Source: Fomes fomentarius (lineage: Eukaryota; Basidiomycota; Agaricomycetes; Polyporales; Polyporaceae). Taken from it: a stretch of 64,000 nt of DNA. The stretch spans positions 434,001 to 498,000 of the forward strand of contig JABYQN010000004.1 of NCBI GenBank assembly GCA_022606135.1, written 5' to 3'. Under the pieces are notes generated by a model that worked only from the letters and a program-made list of their open reading frames with translations, was not told the origin of the DNA and did not search any database. Position numbers and translations under genes: made by a program. This document shows, piece after piece, positions 12,506-24,317 of the stretch (the first letter of the stretch is position 1; every line of letters starts with the position of its first letter).

Positions 12506-13679
12506 TTAGAGAGTGCCTGCTGGTCGACCATGCTGTGTGTTGTTGTGTAATGTACTGAATATGCATGAGAATCGGGAAAGAACACTGCTATGGAGGTGGT
12601 GAGCAATGTCCATTGTCTTCGAGCAGATACAAATAAGCCTACCTTTTTCCACAGAAGGTGGGTGGGTAGCATGGCCCGCCTCTGACTGATCTGACTGATC
12701 AAACGGTCCTTTGTGGGCTACAAGTGGCCTTGGACGAACTTGTGTGGCAGTGTTGGGTGGGTGCACCGCCGTACCCTCTGAGGTCCAGTGAGGAGTCGCC
12801 CCCCGCAGAAACCCTGCTGGAAGTACCATCCTCCGGAACTCGCATGTGAAGGCCTCCGAAGCAGGAGTCTCTGATGTAGTGTCGGCAGACGTCGTCGTGT
12901 CCTCTTGACGAGCACTGCCCTCCGAGGGAGGTCGACGATTCATGGAAGAGAGCAAATCGCACTCATCGTCCACATCCCTGTCGTGCTTGTTTTGTACACC
13001 ATGGAGAAGCAGGTGTTCGTGAGTAGCAGGGTTCGAGGATGCCAAAGTGAAGCCACCAAGAGCAGCATAAGGAATTCCCTCTCGCCCACCAATGATGGTG
13101 TCACGACTGGAGGGAGACGAGCATGCGCCCAACGTGGGGTCCACCCAGGAGCCATGATGGAACGATCTAATCGGATGTCAATGAGCTAAAAAGTGGTCAC
13201 GGAGTGACGCACAACTCACATATCGAGCAGCGCGGTCAGTGACCAGACGTCGGTAGCGCTTTTACAATAGTCCGGCTTCGGCACAAAGGCGTGAAGCACG
13301 TACGGCACGCCAAGCTTCAGTTCAGCGATATGGTCGCGCCCGGGAGAGAATTCGACTTTGAACTCCGACTTTTTACTGGACAGTAGCGCGATGACGGTCT
13401 CCACTGTGGGCGCGCACTGGCGGGTATCATGTCAAATGCATGAAGATGGATCAGATGGCGAGCACTCACTTCATGTTCCATCGGTCCAAGAGTCGACGCA
13501 GTGTCCGCCCTTCCAGCGTGTTTATCACGGTGGTCTGCCTGCATTTTGGGGACCACCTGGAGGGCGGTGCACTCCCAAAACCGATGCGACTGGACGGCGT
13601 TCGAAGATATAAGCGATAGCATCTCTGCGAAGTTGTATCCGTTGGTCGATGTTTGGAATCTGGGGTCCGAGGAGATCAT
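12506..13679 (-). CDS. Unknown protein, probable C-terminal part of the long unknown-family gene
   Basis: Three exons in frame on the minus strand: complement(join(12506..13166, 13220..13416, 13470..13679)). Read alone this is 355 residues from MISSDPRFQTST. Segments that look coding are GYNFAEMLSLISSNAVQSHR, VETVIALLSSKKSEFKVEF and KLGVPYVLHAFVPKP, followed by a long Ser/Thr/Pro-rich disordered tail (SSMNRRPPSEGSARQEDTTT). No known domain is recognised. The start lies only 100 bp below the TGA of the upstream block on the same strand, and the gap is open in another frame. It may therefore be the 3' part of one gene with 13780..16770, joined by a short intron or broken by a frameshift. The last exon may also contain a further intron near 12640. 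Confidence 0.45.
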
Positions 13680-13779
13680 GACGGAGTGACCTTGGAGAGA
13701 ACAACCAAAGTTGGATGGGCCGCTGCTAGATCGCGAAACCGACTTTCCCCCCAAAAGTAAGGGTATTGGGGGTTCCTTA

Positions 13780-16770
13780 TCACTCTATGGTCAATCGATA
13801 AACACCATTCGTTGGAGTTAACAGTGCACGGATATCACCTTCGTTGAGTCGACCCTCGAGTTCAGTGTGGTTGATCTCGAAGCTGTTTACAGATTTGTCG
13901 CGATCAACCAGACGATGGTACAACGACACTACGCAGGACATACCACGCGTCACGATGTCTGACGTTTCGTTGAACCACTTCTGAGGGTTCGTGAAGCCTC
14001 TTCGCTTGTTTTGACAGGCATCGATGCCGACCCTCACGTCTTCGGCTCTCCGCTGCTTTCCGGGGAAAGCCCAGGGTGGGTCTCTCTCTCGTGTTCGACC
14101 TTCGCACTCCCCTGTGTAGGATATGAATCACTGCAATTGTCCAGTTAACTGGAGGACGCACCGTGGATAACTTCCCGCAGCAGCTTGAATGTACTATCCG
14201 TTCCTCTTGCTCCCACCAGAGCGCTCTGCATTTGTGAGTTCTGTCGGGGAAGGTCTTGCTTGATGGGGTATATCGTCTGATCTCGCGGCGCAGGGCTCAA
14301 GTACGTCCTAGTGTGAATCACATCGCTGAGCCTCTTCAGTGCTGGTCCTCGAAAGCTACCAAGTTCTCATGCACTGACCTGACACTATGACTCGGCATGC
14401 TCAAACTATAACTCGGCATGCTTAGCAAACTATGATTCAGCATGCTCAAACCTTCCCAAGGTGCGGTGTGCTTGAATCCGACAGGTGCCGCAAGTTTGGA
14501 GTCCGTCGAGGTGGTTACGAGATTAGATTGGCCTGTGTGAAATGAGCATTGATCATGTGGCAGAAAGGTGGCTGGCTGGCCGAGGGTAGAGATAGCCAGT
14601 GGCGTCACGATAGGGTCTGCTGACGGAGAGACGCAGGGAGTCCTGACCATAACAGGATCAACATCAAGGCCTCCACAATCTGGCGTTACTCACATGCGCG
14701 TATAGTTGCGTACTTCATTGACGTCGCACCGAGTCGCGGTGAAGGGCCAATACAAAGAAGGCCCCTGAATGACCACCGGGTCCGCCAGCCGGTTGCGTAA
14801 TAGTTGTTGAGAATCAACGTCTACGTGTATCGAACTCAAAGGAGCTCTCTCAAGTAGCTGAGATAAATGTAAGGGCGGAGCATCAGCGGATGCCGGGTCT
14901 ATGATTGAGCAGTGTGTAACATGCGTAAGTAGGTGCCCAGATCACGGATGAAACAGAGTCTTGATTCACGTGGCATACCTGGGTGCTGAGAGCATGGGAT
15001 GGAAATGTGTCGAGGAGCCCCATGCATGCCGCAATGCTCCGTCATAGCCGGCGGATTGTGGCCATGTATGCTCGACCATGGTAGCATATTGCCGAAAGAT
15101 ATTGCATGTGCAAAGGAGCCGTTGGGTATAGGCAGGGCACCTTCCGATACGACCGGATTCTCGTCGGGGCTTCGTTTGGGCTTGTGAGGCCTGCTGAAAC
15201 CCCGACGTGCTTCTCTGGCATTGCTAGTAGGCACCCTCACTTCAAACGTATCCAGTGGAACGCCCTCTTCGTCCTCCTGGGCTTGCCTGGTAGACCGTTG
15301 TGGTACCTGTGTTCGACCTGGAGGAGGAGCACGATAACCAGGTTCTTCTCCATGCATTAAGATTTGCCCCACTATGGAGACATATTAGTATCTCAGCAAA
15401 CCCCATGATATACGTACGTACAACCGCTTGCGTCCACCACTATTCGTGGAGCTAACGTCTGTAGTGCCGCTTCTACGTTGTCCGGGAACACCCCGTCCTG
15501 AGACAACACCGTCAGCAGTGGATACATTGATACTGGCAGTACGTACTTTGCAGATACCGATAAGGTCGTCATCAGATGCACAAGCCATTTCCGCGTCTGA
15601 GTTCTATAGAACATATCAGTAGGCGAGGGTGTGACATCATAGGCGTAATGAATCGTACCTTTAAGATATAGTCAAGGAGTCTGTCGACCGGATCGAAAGT
15701 CTGTTTGTCGTCTGTTAGACTAGGATAGCTCATAGGCTATAGCATAACACGTGCACACACATACCTCGTGCAGGCCCTCATACTCGTCATCCGCGTATAC
15801 TGTAGCACCCCACGAATCGGTTGACGCTGAATCGTCGTCATCGCCGTCGTCCGGCAGTTCATGCGGCCCAGCAGCAGCTTGTATCACGGCTGGGCGAAGC
15901 AGCCACCTGCGGCTCTTCATCTTGTAGTAGTTGACGAAGATGCATTGCTGGTACTTCGGTATACGCATGGGTGTCTCGTCGTTCCAAGTGGACACGAGGT
16001 CTCGAGGGCCACATCTTGAGAATACGCTCGCATCCGAGCATCGCGACATGGAGACGTTGAATTCCCCCGACACCGAAGGGACGAAGCATCCTCCACCAAC
16101 GCGTAGCTCTGCGCTGGCACTGCTGTGCTGAAAGGCTGCTACACCCCAAACCGAGGTTTTCGTGTGGCCGGAGACGAAGATGAGATCCTGTTCTTCGAGT
16201 CCGATCCCGAACTCGTCGTTTGCGAAGGAGCACCACTTCGAAATATGGGCTCGGACATATTGCTGGATGTGCATCCTGCACTCGAGGTACGTTTTGTTTG
16301 CGGACTGCTTGAGCATCAGCAATGCCCCAAACTCCTCGCTGCACCGGTATTGCAACCCTGCGGATGCTGTCGCACCGAGATCACTATTGCTCGTCCATGA
16401 GATCAAGCAAAACAACGAGTAGACACAATGGTTCGTACCCTGCGGAGGCCCCTGCGGATATTGAGACCGACTGAAGACTCTTGCTATGTAGTTGCGATTG
16501 TGTGATCTCGTCAGGGCGGTCGATGATCATGGAATGTCGAGGTCTGAAGACCTCGAACCCAGATGGGACCCCTCGTAGTTGGTTGACGGGGTGGTCTGCG
16601 CTGCGCATGGCGTTGAAAAGAAAGCAAAAGTGGCCTTCTCGAATGTAGCCGACATCTCCGATATTGACCTCCCCGAAGGAAGGGTCGGGTTCGGGACCCC
16701 ACAGAGGATATCCATATCCAAGAGGCATCAGCCCTTTGGCATACAGGTCCCAGGGAGAGTCTCTCGACAT
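13780..16770 (-). CDS. Long protein of the unrecognised family (copy C, most complete)
   Basis: Nine exons on the minus strand: complement(join(13780..14111, 14162..14307, 14379..14642, 14694..14898, 14979..15371, 15414..15603, 15659..15700, 15765..16383, 16439..16770)), 840 residues to the TGA at 13780. The start MSRDSPWDLYAKGL is the first ATG before the family motif. Module 1 (residues about 10-110): GYPLWGPEPD, IGDVGYIREG, GVPSGFE. Module 2 (about 110-320): CSEEFGALLML, EQDLIFVSGHTKTSVW, QQCIFVNY, AAAGPHELP and an acidic run. The remainder is mostly disordered, with islands such as DPVVIQGPSLYWPFTATRCD, DSTFKLLREVIHG and NPQKWFNETSDIV. I know no function. The exon at 15414..15603 and the short 42-nt intron after it are the least certain. 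Past the TGA another frame remains open (RNPQYPYFWGESRFRDL), so the gene may continue into 12506..13679. Confidence 0.6.
14384..14449. repeat. Three tandem copies of a ~21-24 bp unit
   Basis: Units begin ACTATGACTCGGCATGCT, ACTATAACTCGGCATGCT and ACTATGATTCAGCATGCT. They lie inside an exon of the unknown gene and translate (minus strand) to repeated Ser-Met-Pro/Ser-Leu-Ser peptides, so the copy number may vary between strains. Confidence 0.6.
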
Positions 16771-18036
16771 CGCGAGGGGGATAGGATAAGATGATCGCAC
16801 CCTTGGAAAGGGTTATATACCCCCCTCTTGCCGCGGGCTGTGCATGACAAGGAAGCTCGATACTTCAGACGTATAAGGTTCAGAAAGGGCCTCATGAGCA
16901 GCATATCGTACAGGGCTGTACGATATCTGATACTTGTCACAGCCTGCGCAATGGAAGAATATCAAAGAACACCCAGAGACTCACGCACAGTGGATGCGTA
17001 TTACCACTGTTAGAAGAGAAGCAAGATGGCCCCTGCCTATCGTCTGAATCTAGAAGAGCCATAGAAGAGAAGGAAAGGAGCACATGCCCGCCAACAGGTT
17101 CTGTGAATGAGAGGCGCATGTCCTGTAACCTTTCCGGTGGAGAGGAAATACCTTTCTTACACACGGGGCTGTCCTGGTCACTAGGCAAACTTTATGAGAC
17201 GGCTGCCATGAGATTGCACTAGGCACTCCGGACACCATCAGATTTTGCACCGGGCTATAGGCGGGTTATAGTCATGCAATTGTGGCGAAGTTAACCTATC
17301 CCATGACTGTTGACTGCCTATCATCCGTTCGCCTTTGCACTCCCTATAAGCTGCCTATCGCGTGGTGCAGAATGGACCTTTGTCTGTCGTGAGGCGGGGG
17401 GTCGCCTTGGCTGAGCACGTAGATGTCGAGGTAGCAGCTATTGGAGGAATAAGTTCAGCGATCCAAGGACTCCAGACAGGACAGCACATCAGCTTGAAGT
17501 TCATTGAAGTTGAAGTTGAAGTTGATTGGTTGTGGTCCATACCAGGTCCATAGAGAAGTGATTGTGAACACCCAGGTCCGCAGGCGGCCGCGTGCCCCTT
17601 AAGCGCTTCAGCGTCAACAGGCGCCAACGCGGCCGAACCATGTATCACACCGTGCACGAGGTCTCTAAAAAGTGTCCCACTGGCAGTACACCTAGTACGC
17701 TGCCGACGAAACATTCTTACTCACAGTAAGTCCTATGACTGGCATACCTGCGAGTTTGGAATTGCAATCGTTGCACCCTGAGTCTGAAGGAAGTTGCATC
17801 ACTACGATACCCTTCCCCCAGTCCCAGCTTTCATGCGACCACACGTATGATACTCAAAGTTCCCTCTCATATTGAGTTAGCATAGGATGTCAACCTGATT
17901 TCAACTAACTGGGTTGAGCTTTTGTGTGTCGCTTCCGGTCGGGAAGAGTTCCGTGCGATACTGCCGGTGATTTTCTGACATTTTCTTACGCAGATTCTCA
18001 CATCTTCCCCCGGGACACACGATATACAAGCTCAAG
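16771..18036. other. Intergenic, no supported gene
   Basis: About 1.3 kb between divergent genes: promoter side of the long unknown gene (minus) and of SDR copy 1 (plus). It contains a short GAAGTT run near 17503. Open frames of up to about 120 codons show no motif. Confidence 0.4.
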
Positions 18037-19313
18037 ATGGCGACGAACACACCAATACTTCTTACGGGGGCTACCGGTATATATACCCGTCGCTGATATA
18101 ACCGCCCATGAGCGTGCTCATCCCGAAGTAGGATATATTGGAGGCGCTGTCCTCAGTCACCTTCTCAAGCATCCAAGCCGGGGTACGTTTGATATAACAG
18201 TGCTTGTTCGCAGCGCATCGAAGGCCAAGATACTCGAGTCCAAGTTCGGTGTCAAGACAATTTTGGGCACCCACCAAGAGTTGGACAAAGTCGAAGGTCT
18301 CGTGGAGAATGCTCACATAATATTCCATCTGGTGAGCCCATGTCTCATCGAATGAGCATGCATGATGATGAGCTATATACACAGGCGGATGCGGATGATG
18401 AACCACTCATCAAGGCGATTCTGAGTGGCGCGAGGAAGAGACATGCCACGTTGGGAGACTTGCCCATTCTCATACACACCGTGAGTATAGTCTAATCACT
18501 GTCATTCGCCGAATCGCTATTGAACACGTGGTAACCTTCTTAGTCCGGCACCGGCACCCTGACGGATAATGCCCGGGGAGAATATGCAACGGACATGGTC
18601 TACGACGATCTCAGCGTCGACCAAATCAAGTCCATCCCTGACACTGCCGCCCATCGAAACGTCGATCTTCTCATCACGGAAGCAGACAAACAAGGATATG
18701 TGCGGGCGTACATCGTCCTTCCGTCGACGATCTACGGGATTGCGACCCATGTGCTCGTCGACGCCGGAGTCTCCAACCCGATCTCCCAGCAGATACCCGC
18801 ACTCGTCAGGGCGGGGTTGGACCGCAAACGTGCTGGTGTAGTGGGGAAGGGGCGTGCTCTCTGGCCAGATGTGCATATTGACGATAGTAGGTCCGCTTGT
18901 AGTCACCATACAGTCGACTTCTGGCTGATTATGTCCATTGGCATCCCATGAAAGTCGCCGATCTCTACATCGTCCTCTTCGACTCTGTCGTGAGCAACCC
19001 AGATAAGATCGGTCACGGATGGGAAGGCTTCTATTTTGGCGAGAACGGGGAGCACAGTTGGTACCAGATCAGCAAGGCTATCGGCGACGCGCTCGTTCAC
19101 TTCGGGATCGCGACCGAGTCTGACCCGACGCCGTTCACAGCAGAAGAGCTAGTAAAATACTTTGGGAGCGAGAAGCGAGGCTACTCATATGGCTCAAACT
19201 CACGCTGCCGTGCGAACCGCAGCCGCTCCATCGGCTGGAAGCCGAAGTACTCAACGGAGGACATGATCAAGAGCATCGTTCTGGAGGTGGAGGCGCTCAG
19301 TGCAGGTCAGTAG
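18037..19313 (+). CDS. NAD(P)-binding Rossmann protein, atypical SDR/epimerase-like, copy 1
   Basis: Five exons: join(18037..18076, 18132..18331, 18385..18480, 18544..18886, 18955..19313), 345 residues. The N-terminus ILLTGATGYIGGAVL is the dinucleotide-binding turn (TGxxGYIGG), followed by DITVLVRSASKAKIL. Downstream are a catalytic-type segment VLPSTIYGIA, the family block HGWEGFYFGENGEHSW, the LVKYFGSE motif and the C-terminal SIGWKPKYSTEDMIKSI. These features fit extended or atypical SDR enzymes (NAD-dependent epimerase/dehydratase and NmrA relatives), cytosolic, with unknown substrate. It is the first of four tandem same-strand paralogues; exons 2-4 are 200, 96 and 343 nt. The acceptor of intron 4 is AAG, weaker than the CAG or TAG used by its paralogues. 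Confidence 0.85.
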
Positions 19314-19899
19314 AAGTGAGACGGGATTTGGGAAGGCAAAGTCTCGTGTACGATATTATATGTACGTCTACGTCACCGCTCATGTCAAACGTTGTCTTAC
19401 ATGCTTCGGGCAGACTGGCACCGTCAAGATGCATCCACTGTACTGATACTCCACTGTCCCTCCGGAGACCAGAGGATTCTGGGAAGATCGACAGCCGCGA
19501 GGGACAATTTGTCTCATGGTAATCTTGCCTGTGCGATGTAAGGCACTGTACGTGTGTTCAATATGTATCGGTCGCCAAATACACTGTGAACCCTGCAGCC
19601 TCAGTGGTATTGACGCTCCAAGACTGACGTGACAGTCACATGCGTATCCGAATGTATAACTTAGTGAGGAATTGTGAGTAATTGATCGACATGTCGCGAC
19701 ACTGAGACTCCTTAGCCGGCGCTTAGACCTATGTACGTCATCTCCCTGAGTCATTATGGAAATTGAAACGCCCGTGGCACTAGTGGCCACTGGCGCTGTT
19801 ACTGCCGTTCTCTTTTTTTTTTCTTTTTTTATAAGCTCGTCCGGGACTAGGAAGTCCAGCTTTCTCCGTGCCATCCCGACTCGTTTTAATACCAAAGAA
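19314..19899. other. Intergenic between SDR copies 1 and 2
   Basis: About 0.6 kb: 3' UTR of copy 1 and promoter of copy 2, with a T-rich tract near 19809-19830. An in-frame ATG at 19756 would extend copy 2, but the extension is hydrophobic low-complexity and absent from paralogues. Confidence 0.4.
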
Positions 19900-21178
19900 A
19901 TGACCGAGCAGACGCCAGTTCTTCTTCTTGGAGCTACAGGTATGTCTCTCAAACGTCGTCACTTTCAATGACTTCACTTCGAGGCAGGATACATCGGCGG
20001 TGCAGTGCTCAGTAAACTGCTCGCCAAGCGCCAGAGCACGAATATCACAGCGCTCGTACGTAACGCAGAGAAGGCCACGATACTGCAGTCCAAATTCGGA
20101 GTCAAGGCAGTTGTTGGCACACACCAAGAATTAGACAAGGTCGAACGTCTCGCGCAGGACGCTCATGTTGTCTTCAATCTCGTAAGTCCATACGCTACCT
20201 CCCAGCGAGAATGTGATACTGAGCTACCCTTTCAGGCCGATGCAGACGATGAACTGCTGGTCAAAGCAATCCTGAGTGGAGCCAAAACGAGACATGCCTT
20301 ACTTGGAGAATCATCCGTACTCATTCACACTGAAAGTACAACTGTACGCCCTCTAGTATACACAAAGCTCATCCTGTGTCATTCCTGCAGTCCGGCACCT
20401 ACACTCTGGTGGATGACGCCCGAGGCGAGTACCCAACCGATCTTGTCTACGACGACCTCAACGTCGACCAAATCAAGTCCATCCCCAACGACGCTGCTCA
20501 CCGTAAAGTCGATCTCCTCATCACGGACGCTGATTCGAAGGGATACGTGCGTACACATATAGTCCTCCCCTCAATGGTATACGGGATTGCGGATCACGCG
20601 CTTGTCGACGCGGGAGTGTCAAATGCGACTTCCCAGAACATACCTGCTCTGGCACGGGCAGCTCTGGACCGCAAGCGTGCCGGAGTTGTTGGCAAGGGTC
20701 GTGCTATTCGGCCAAATGTGCATGTTGACGACAGTCAGTCCGCCTTCTCAAGATGCAGAGCCAGTTTCATATCTGGGCTGAGCTGACTGATCTGTTCCCA
20801 GTGGCGGACCTTTACGTCGCCCTTCTCGACTCGATCGTGCGGGTTCCGGCCAGGACTGGACACGGTTGGGAGGGCTTCTACTTTGGAGAGAATGGCGAGC
20901 ACACCTGGCTCCAGGTCAGCAAGGCTATCGGGGACGCGCTCGTCCATTTTGGCATCGCTTCCGAATCCGAACCGACGCCTTTCACGACAGAGGAGCTGGT
21001 CAAGTACTTTGGAAGCGAGAAGCAAGGTTTTTCCTATGGCGCAAACGCGCGCTGCCGTGCGAATCGCGCTCACGCAATCGGCTGGAAGCCGAAGTTCACG
21101 ACGGATGACATGCTGAAGAGTATCCGCCCCGCTGTTGAGGCGATACTGGAGAAGCAGAATGAGGGTGCGCTGGAGTAG
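19900..21178 (+). CDS. NAD(P)-binding Rossmann protein, atypical SDR/epimerase-like, copy 2
   Basis: Five exons: join(19900..19939, 19988..20181, 20236..20343, 20391..20733, 20802..21178), 353 residues. The Rossmann turn is at VLLLGATGYIGGAVL. The shared blocks MVYGIADHALVDAGVSN, HGWEGFYFGENGEHTW and LVKYFGSEKQGF are present. It is most like copy 1. Exon 3 is 12 nt longer than in the other copies because the usual donor position reads GAAAGT instead of GTRNGT. A GTACGC donor 12 nt later keeps frame and inserts four residues (ESTT). The ATG at 19900 is chosen because it matches the short leader (MTEQTPVLLL) of the paralogues. Confidence 0.85.
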
Positions 21179-21781
21179 AATGGCCAGTCCAAGACTGCAG
21201 CTGCTCATGGCAAGTAGGCGAGTATATGTGATTGTACATCCACCAGCGATTTCTCAGGAATGCACGCACATACATTGTGAACAAACCATCATCCTCGTCT
21301 TAGAGTGCAGCTCTTGAGTCATCAATGTGACACCTTATCTGCGTTGCTCATCCTTCAGAGCTTATCCCCCATTTCACCGAGTCATGACCCAGTCGCTCCG
21401 AACCGAGTCACGACGGTCCCGCTACGCGTACGTCATCGGTGCAGCTTCTAGTTACGTTTCCAGTCCTTATTTCGTGGTTGACCCACTGGGCGGTCCGCTA
21501 GTGTCATTCAACGGTCCTTTTGCAGCCCGTGACTTCTCATCTGGTGAGTCAGATGTCCTTCGCCGCTCATGCTCAGTATTTGTGACCATGCCCCATATGA
21601 CGATGACCGTGGACGATGTAAAGATGGGCAGAATCTAATCAGGTTCATAAGCGTGAAGACCGATCGGAGCTGCGACTGAATGGTATGCATATCGTCCCAG
21701 TAAGATTGTGTGGTATTCAAAAGCATCGTGCAGACACCATTACCTATCATTCGATCTGGGACGTCTGAACCCACTACTCAC
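21179..21781. other. Intergenic between SDR copies 2 and 3
   Basis: About 0.6 kb with no supported gene; expected to hold the copy 2 3' UTR and the copy 3 promoter. Confidence 0.4.
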
Positions 21782-23114
21782 ATGTCTTCTGAGCGAGTCT
21801 CCATTTTCTTCACTGGGGCGACTGGTAAGCCGCACCTAAACTAATCGGAACTCGTTGTATATCCTCCACTCACTTTGGACCCGTTATTCAGGGTATGTGG
21901 GCGGCGCTGTCCTTTCCCGTCTCCTTCAGCACCCGGACGCGGGCAAGTTTGACGTCGTCGCGCTCGTCCGCAATGCTGAGAAGGCACAGGTTCTGGAGTC
22001 TAAGTTTGGCGTGAAGACCGTCGTTGGCAGTCTGAACGATTACGATGAAGTGCAGGGATTAGCAGAGAAGTCTCACCTCACGATAAACACCGTGCGTATA
22101 TATCATCCTACATAAGCGATGAAGAATGTACCTAATGCAGACTGAAATGTACCAGGCCGCGTCTGATGATGTACCGGTCATTACAGCCATCCTTAGCGGA
22201 CTGAGGAGCAGGCACGACAAAACGGGAGATGTCCCCATCCTCATCCATACGGTGCGTTCTGGAAAATTCTCGCTGAATCTTTATCGCTCATGTGTCACTT
22301 GTGCAAACAGTCGGGCGCAGGTGTCCTCATGGATAGTGCACGGGGTGAATACCCCACCGAGACGATTTATAGCGACATGAACGTCGAGCAGCTGAAGTCT
22401 ATCCCGGATACTGCCGTTCACCGTAATGTCGAGCGTCTCGTTGTCGAGGCCGACGAGCAAGGGTACGTACGCTCGCATATCATCCTACCCTCGACTGTGT
22501 ACGCTATCGCAAAGAACCCACTCGTCGATGCTGGGATATCCAATGCACACTCCGTCCATATTCCTCTCGTTATCCGGGGATCCCTCGACCGCAAGCGTGC
22601 TGGAATGGTAGGAAAGGGCAAGTCAATCCAGTCCAGCATTCACATTGACGACAGTGAGTAGTGTTTGCGCTTGCGCTCAAGGTCGTCGGCTGATTGACTT
22701 GTGGTATCGATAGCTGCTGGACTCTTCATTGCGCTTTACGATGCAATCATCAACAAACCCGAGGAGACTGGTCATGGCTGGGAGGGTTTCTACTTCGGAG
22801 AGAACGGCGATTACAGCTGGTACCAGGTTTCCAAGGCCATCGGCAACGCCCTTGTTGCACTCGGACTCAGCGCCGACTCCGAGCCTACGTCATTCACTGT
22901 CGAGGAACTCGTCAAGTACTTCGGAGCTGAGAAGTGGGGCTGGTACAGCGGTTCGAACTCACGCTGCCGAGGGGACCGCGCGCGCGCGATTGGGTGGAAG
23001 CCGGAGCACACGGGTGGGGACCTACTCCAGAGCATCCACTCAGAGGTCGAGACGTTGTTCCGGAGGAATGACTGGAGCAACATCGAGCGGCAACTTGCGG
23101 GATTGTTCTTCTGA
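21782..23114 (+). CDS. NAD(P)-binding Rossmann protein, atypical SDR/epimerase-like, copy 3
   Basis: Five exons: join(21782..21824, 21892..22091, 22156..22251, 22311..22653, 22714..23114), 360 residues. It starts MSSERVSIFFTGATGYVGGA and keeps DVVALVRNAEKAQVL, ILPSTVYAIA, HGWEGFYFGENGDYSWYQV and LVKYFGAEKWGW. Exon 3 is placed after GTACCAG because this aligns its first residues with the ADADD block of copy 1. An upstream ATGCAG acceptor would add five residues. Substrate and pathway are unknown. The C-terminus is longer than in the siblings (ends near RRNDWSNIERQLAG). Confidence 0.85.
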
Positions 23115-24317
23115 GCCATGAAGGGGATAGTGCGTGTCATCATTATGTAGTTATGCAGTGAGGAACACTTATCAAGCCGGTTGACAGGTAATCATCGTAC
23201 TCAATGAGTGGGATGATGGGGTCATGAATAAAATCAAAATCGCTTCTTTACCCAAAGTCTCTGCGGATCAATGCCCTCGGATGGAGTGTAGTGTTCCATG
23301 CTCTCTTGTACGTGGTCAGATAAGCGCGATCTTGCAGTGTTTACAAGGAGGCCTTCGGAAGACATGGTGATTACAGAGTTACTCCAATTTCACCCTGACC
23401 AGATCGCCCGAGTATCGGGCTTGTGTAATATCGGAACACACGCTCGCCGCGGAATTGAATGAGCGAGGGTAAGTACTTCCTCTCACTGGCAGCAGAAGAG
23501 CGGATAAAGTTCGAAAGTGTGAGAGATTGATACCTTATATGTACGCCGAATGACAACTGGCCCGGCCGGGGGGTGCTACTATCTGTCGGGATATTCGTAA
23601 TCAGCACCGTGACCGTGGTACAAGTGCATTTACGCTCAGCACTATAGCCCAGCCTGTGTGATCGCGCAGTGCATTTTGGACATCTGACAGTGTCGTTGCT
23701 TGGCTTCACATTCCCTTCGACTTCGCTAGCAATACAGAACCCAGGCGCTGAGCATCAGGAGTACAAGGGCCCGCAGCGGGCCCACACAGCAGCGACAGGA
23801 TACACAAGGACTTACTTGCACCCCTTGAGTTCGGAATGACGGCCAGATTTCATATCCTACGCCACTATACATCCTCCACTAGCCTCAGGTACGTGCGTGG
23901 TTTCATATTGTTCAGAAAACCGTTCAGGCTTTGGCTGAATAGACTCGGTCGGCGCCATCAGCCGAAACTTGGGTCCAGCGGCGGTAAGACATGTACATCC
24001 GAGTACGGTTGCGGAGGCCAGTATCGGTTGTGAGACGCTGCAAATTACTATCTCACACTTTTCTAACACCATCTCCTCCGATCCTTCTGTTAAGCGGAGT
24101 ATCTGCTCGCTCACGCAATGCCGTGACGACGCGTAATATTGCGCGCTTTGTCCGATCCGGAGAATAGTCCGATGTTTCGGGGACGCAGTAGCAGCTTTGT
24201 AAGTGGTGGAGTGTATCGACGGCATTCATGTGTCTTGGGATGCATTGTCGCGCGGCCAATATATAAGAGAACACCGAGTAGAATTCATGACTTTCAGAAA
24301 CCCAGTACAACTACATC
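23115..24317. other. Intergenic between SDR copies 3 and 4
   Basis: About 1.2 kb, the longest gap in the SDR cluster. Frames of 110-120 codons on the minus strand (about 23371-24225) have no recognisable motif. No remnant of a further SDR copy was found. Confidence 0.4.

Noticed and set aside
17355..17714. Minus-strand frame of 119 codons with Ser-Thr repeats
   Set aside because: The repeat comes from a GAAGTT microsatellite; no other support.
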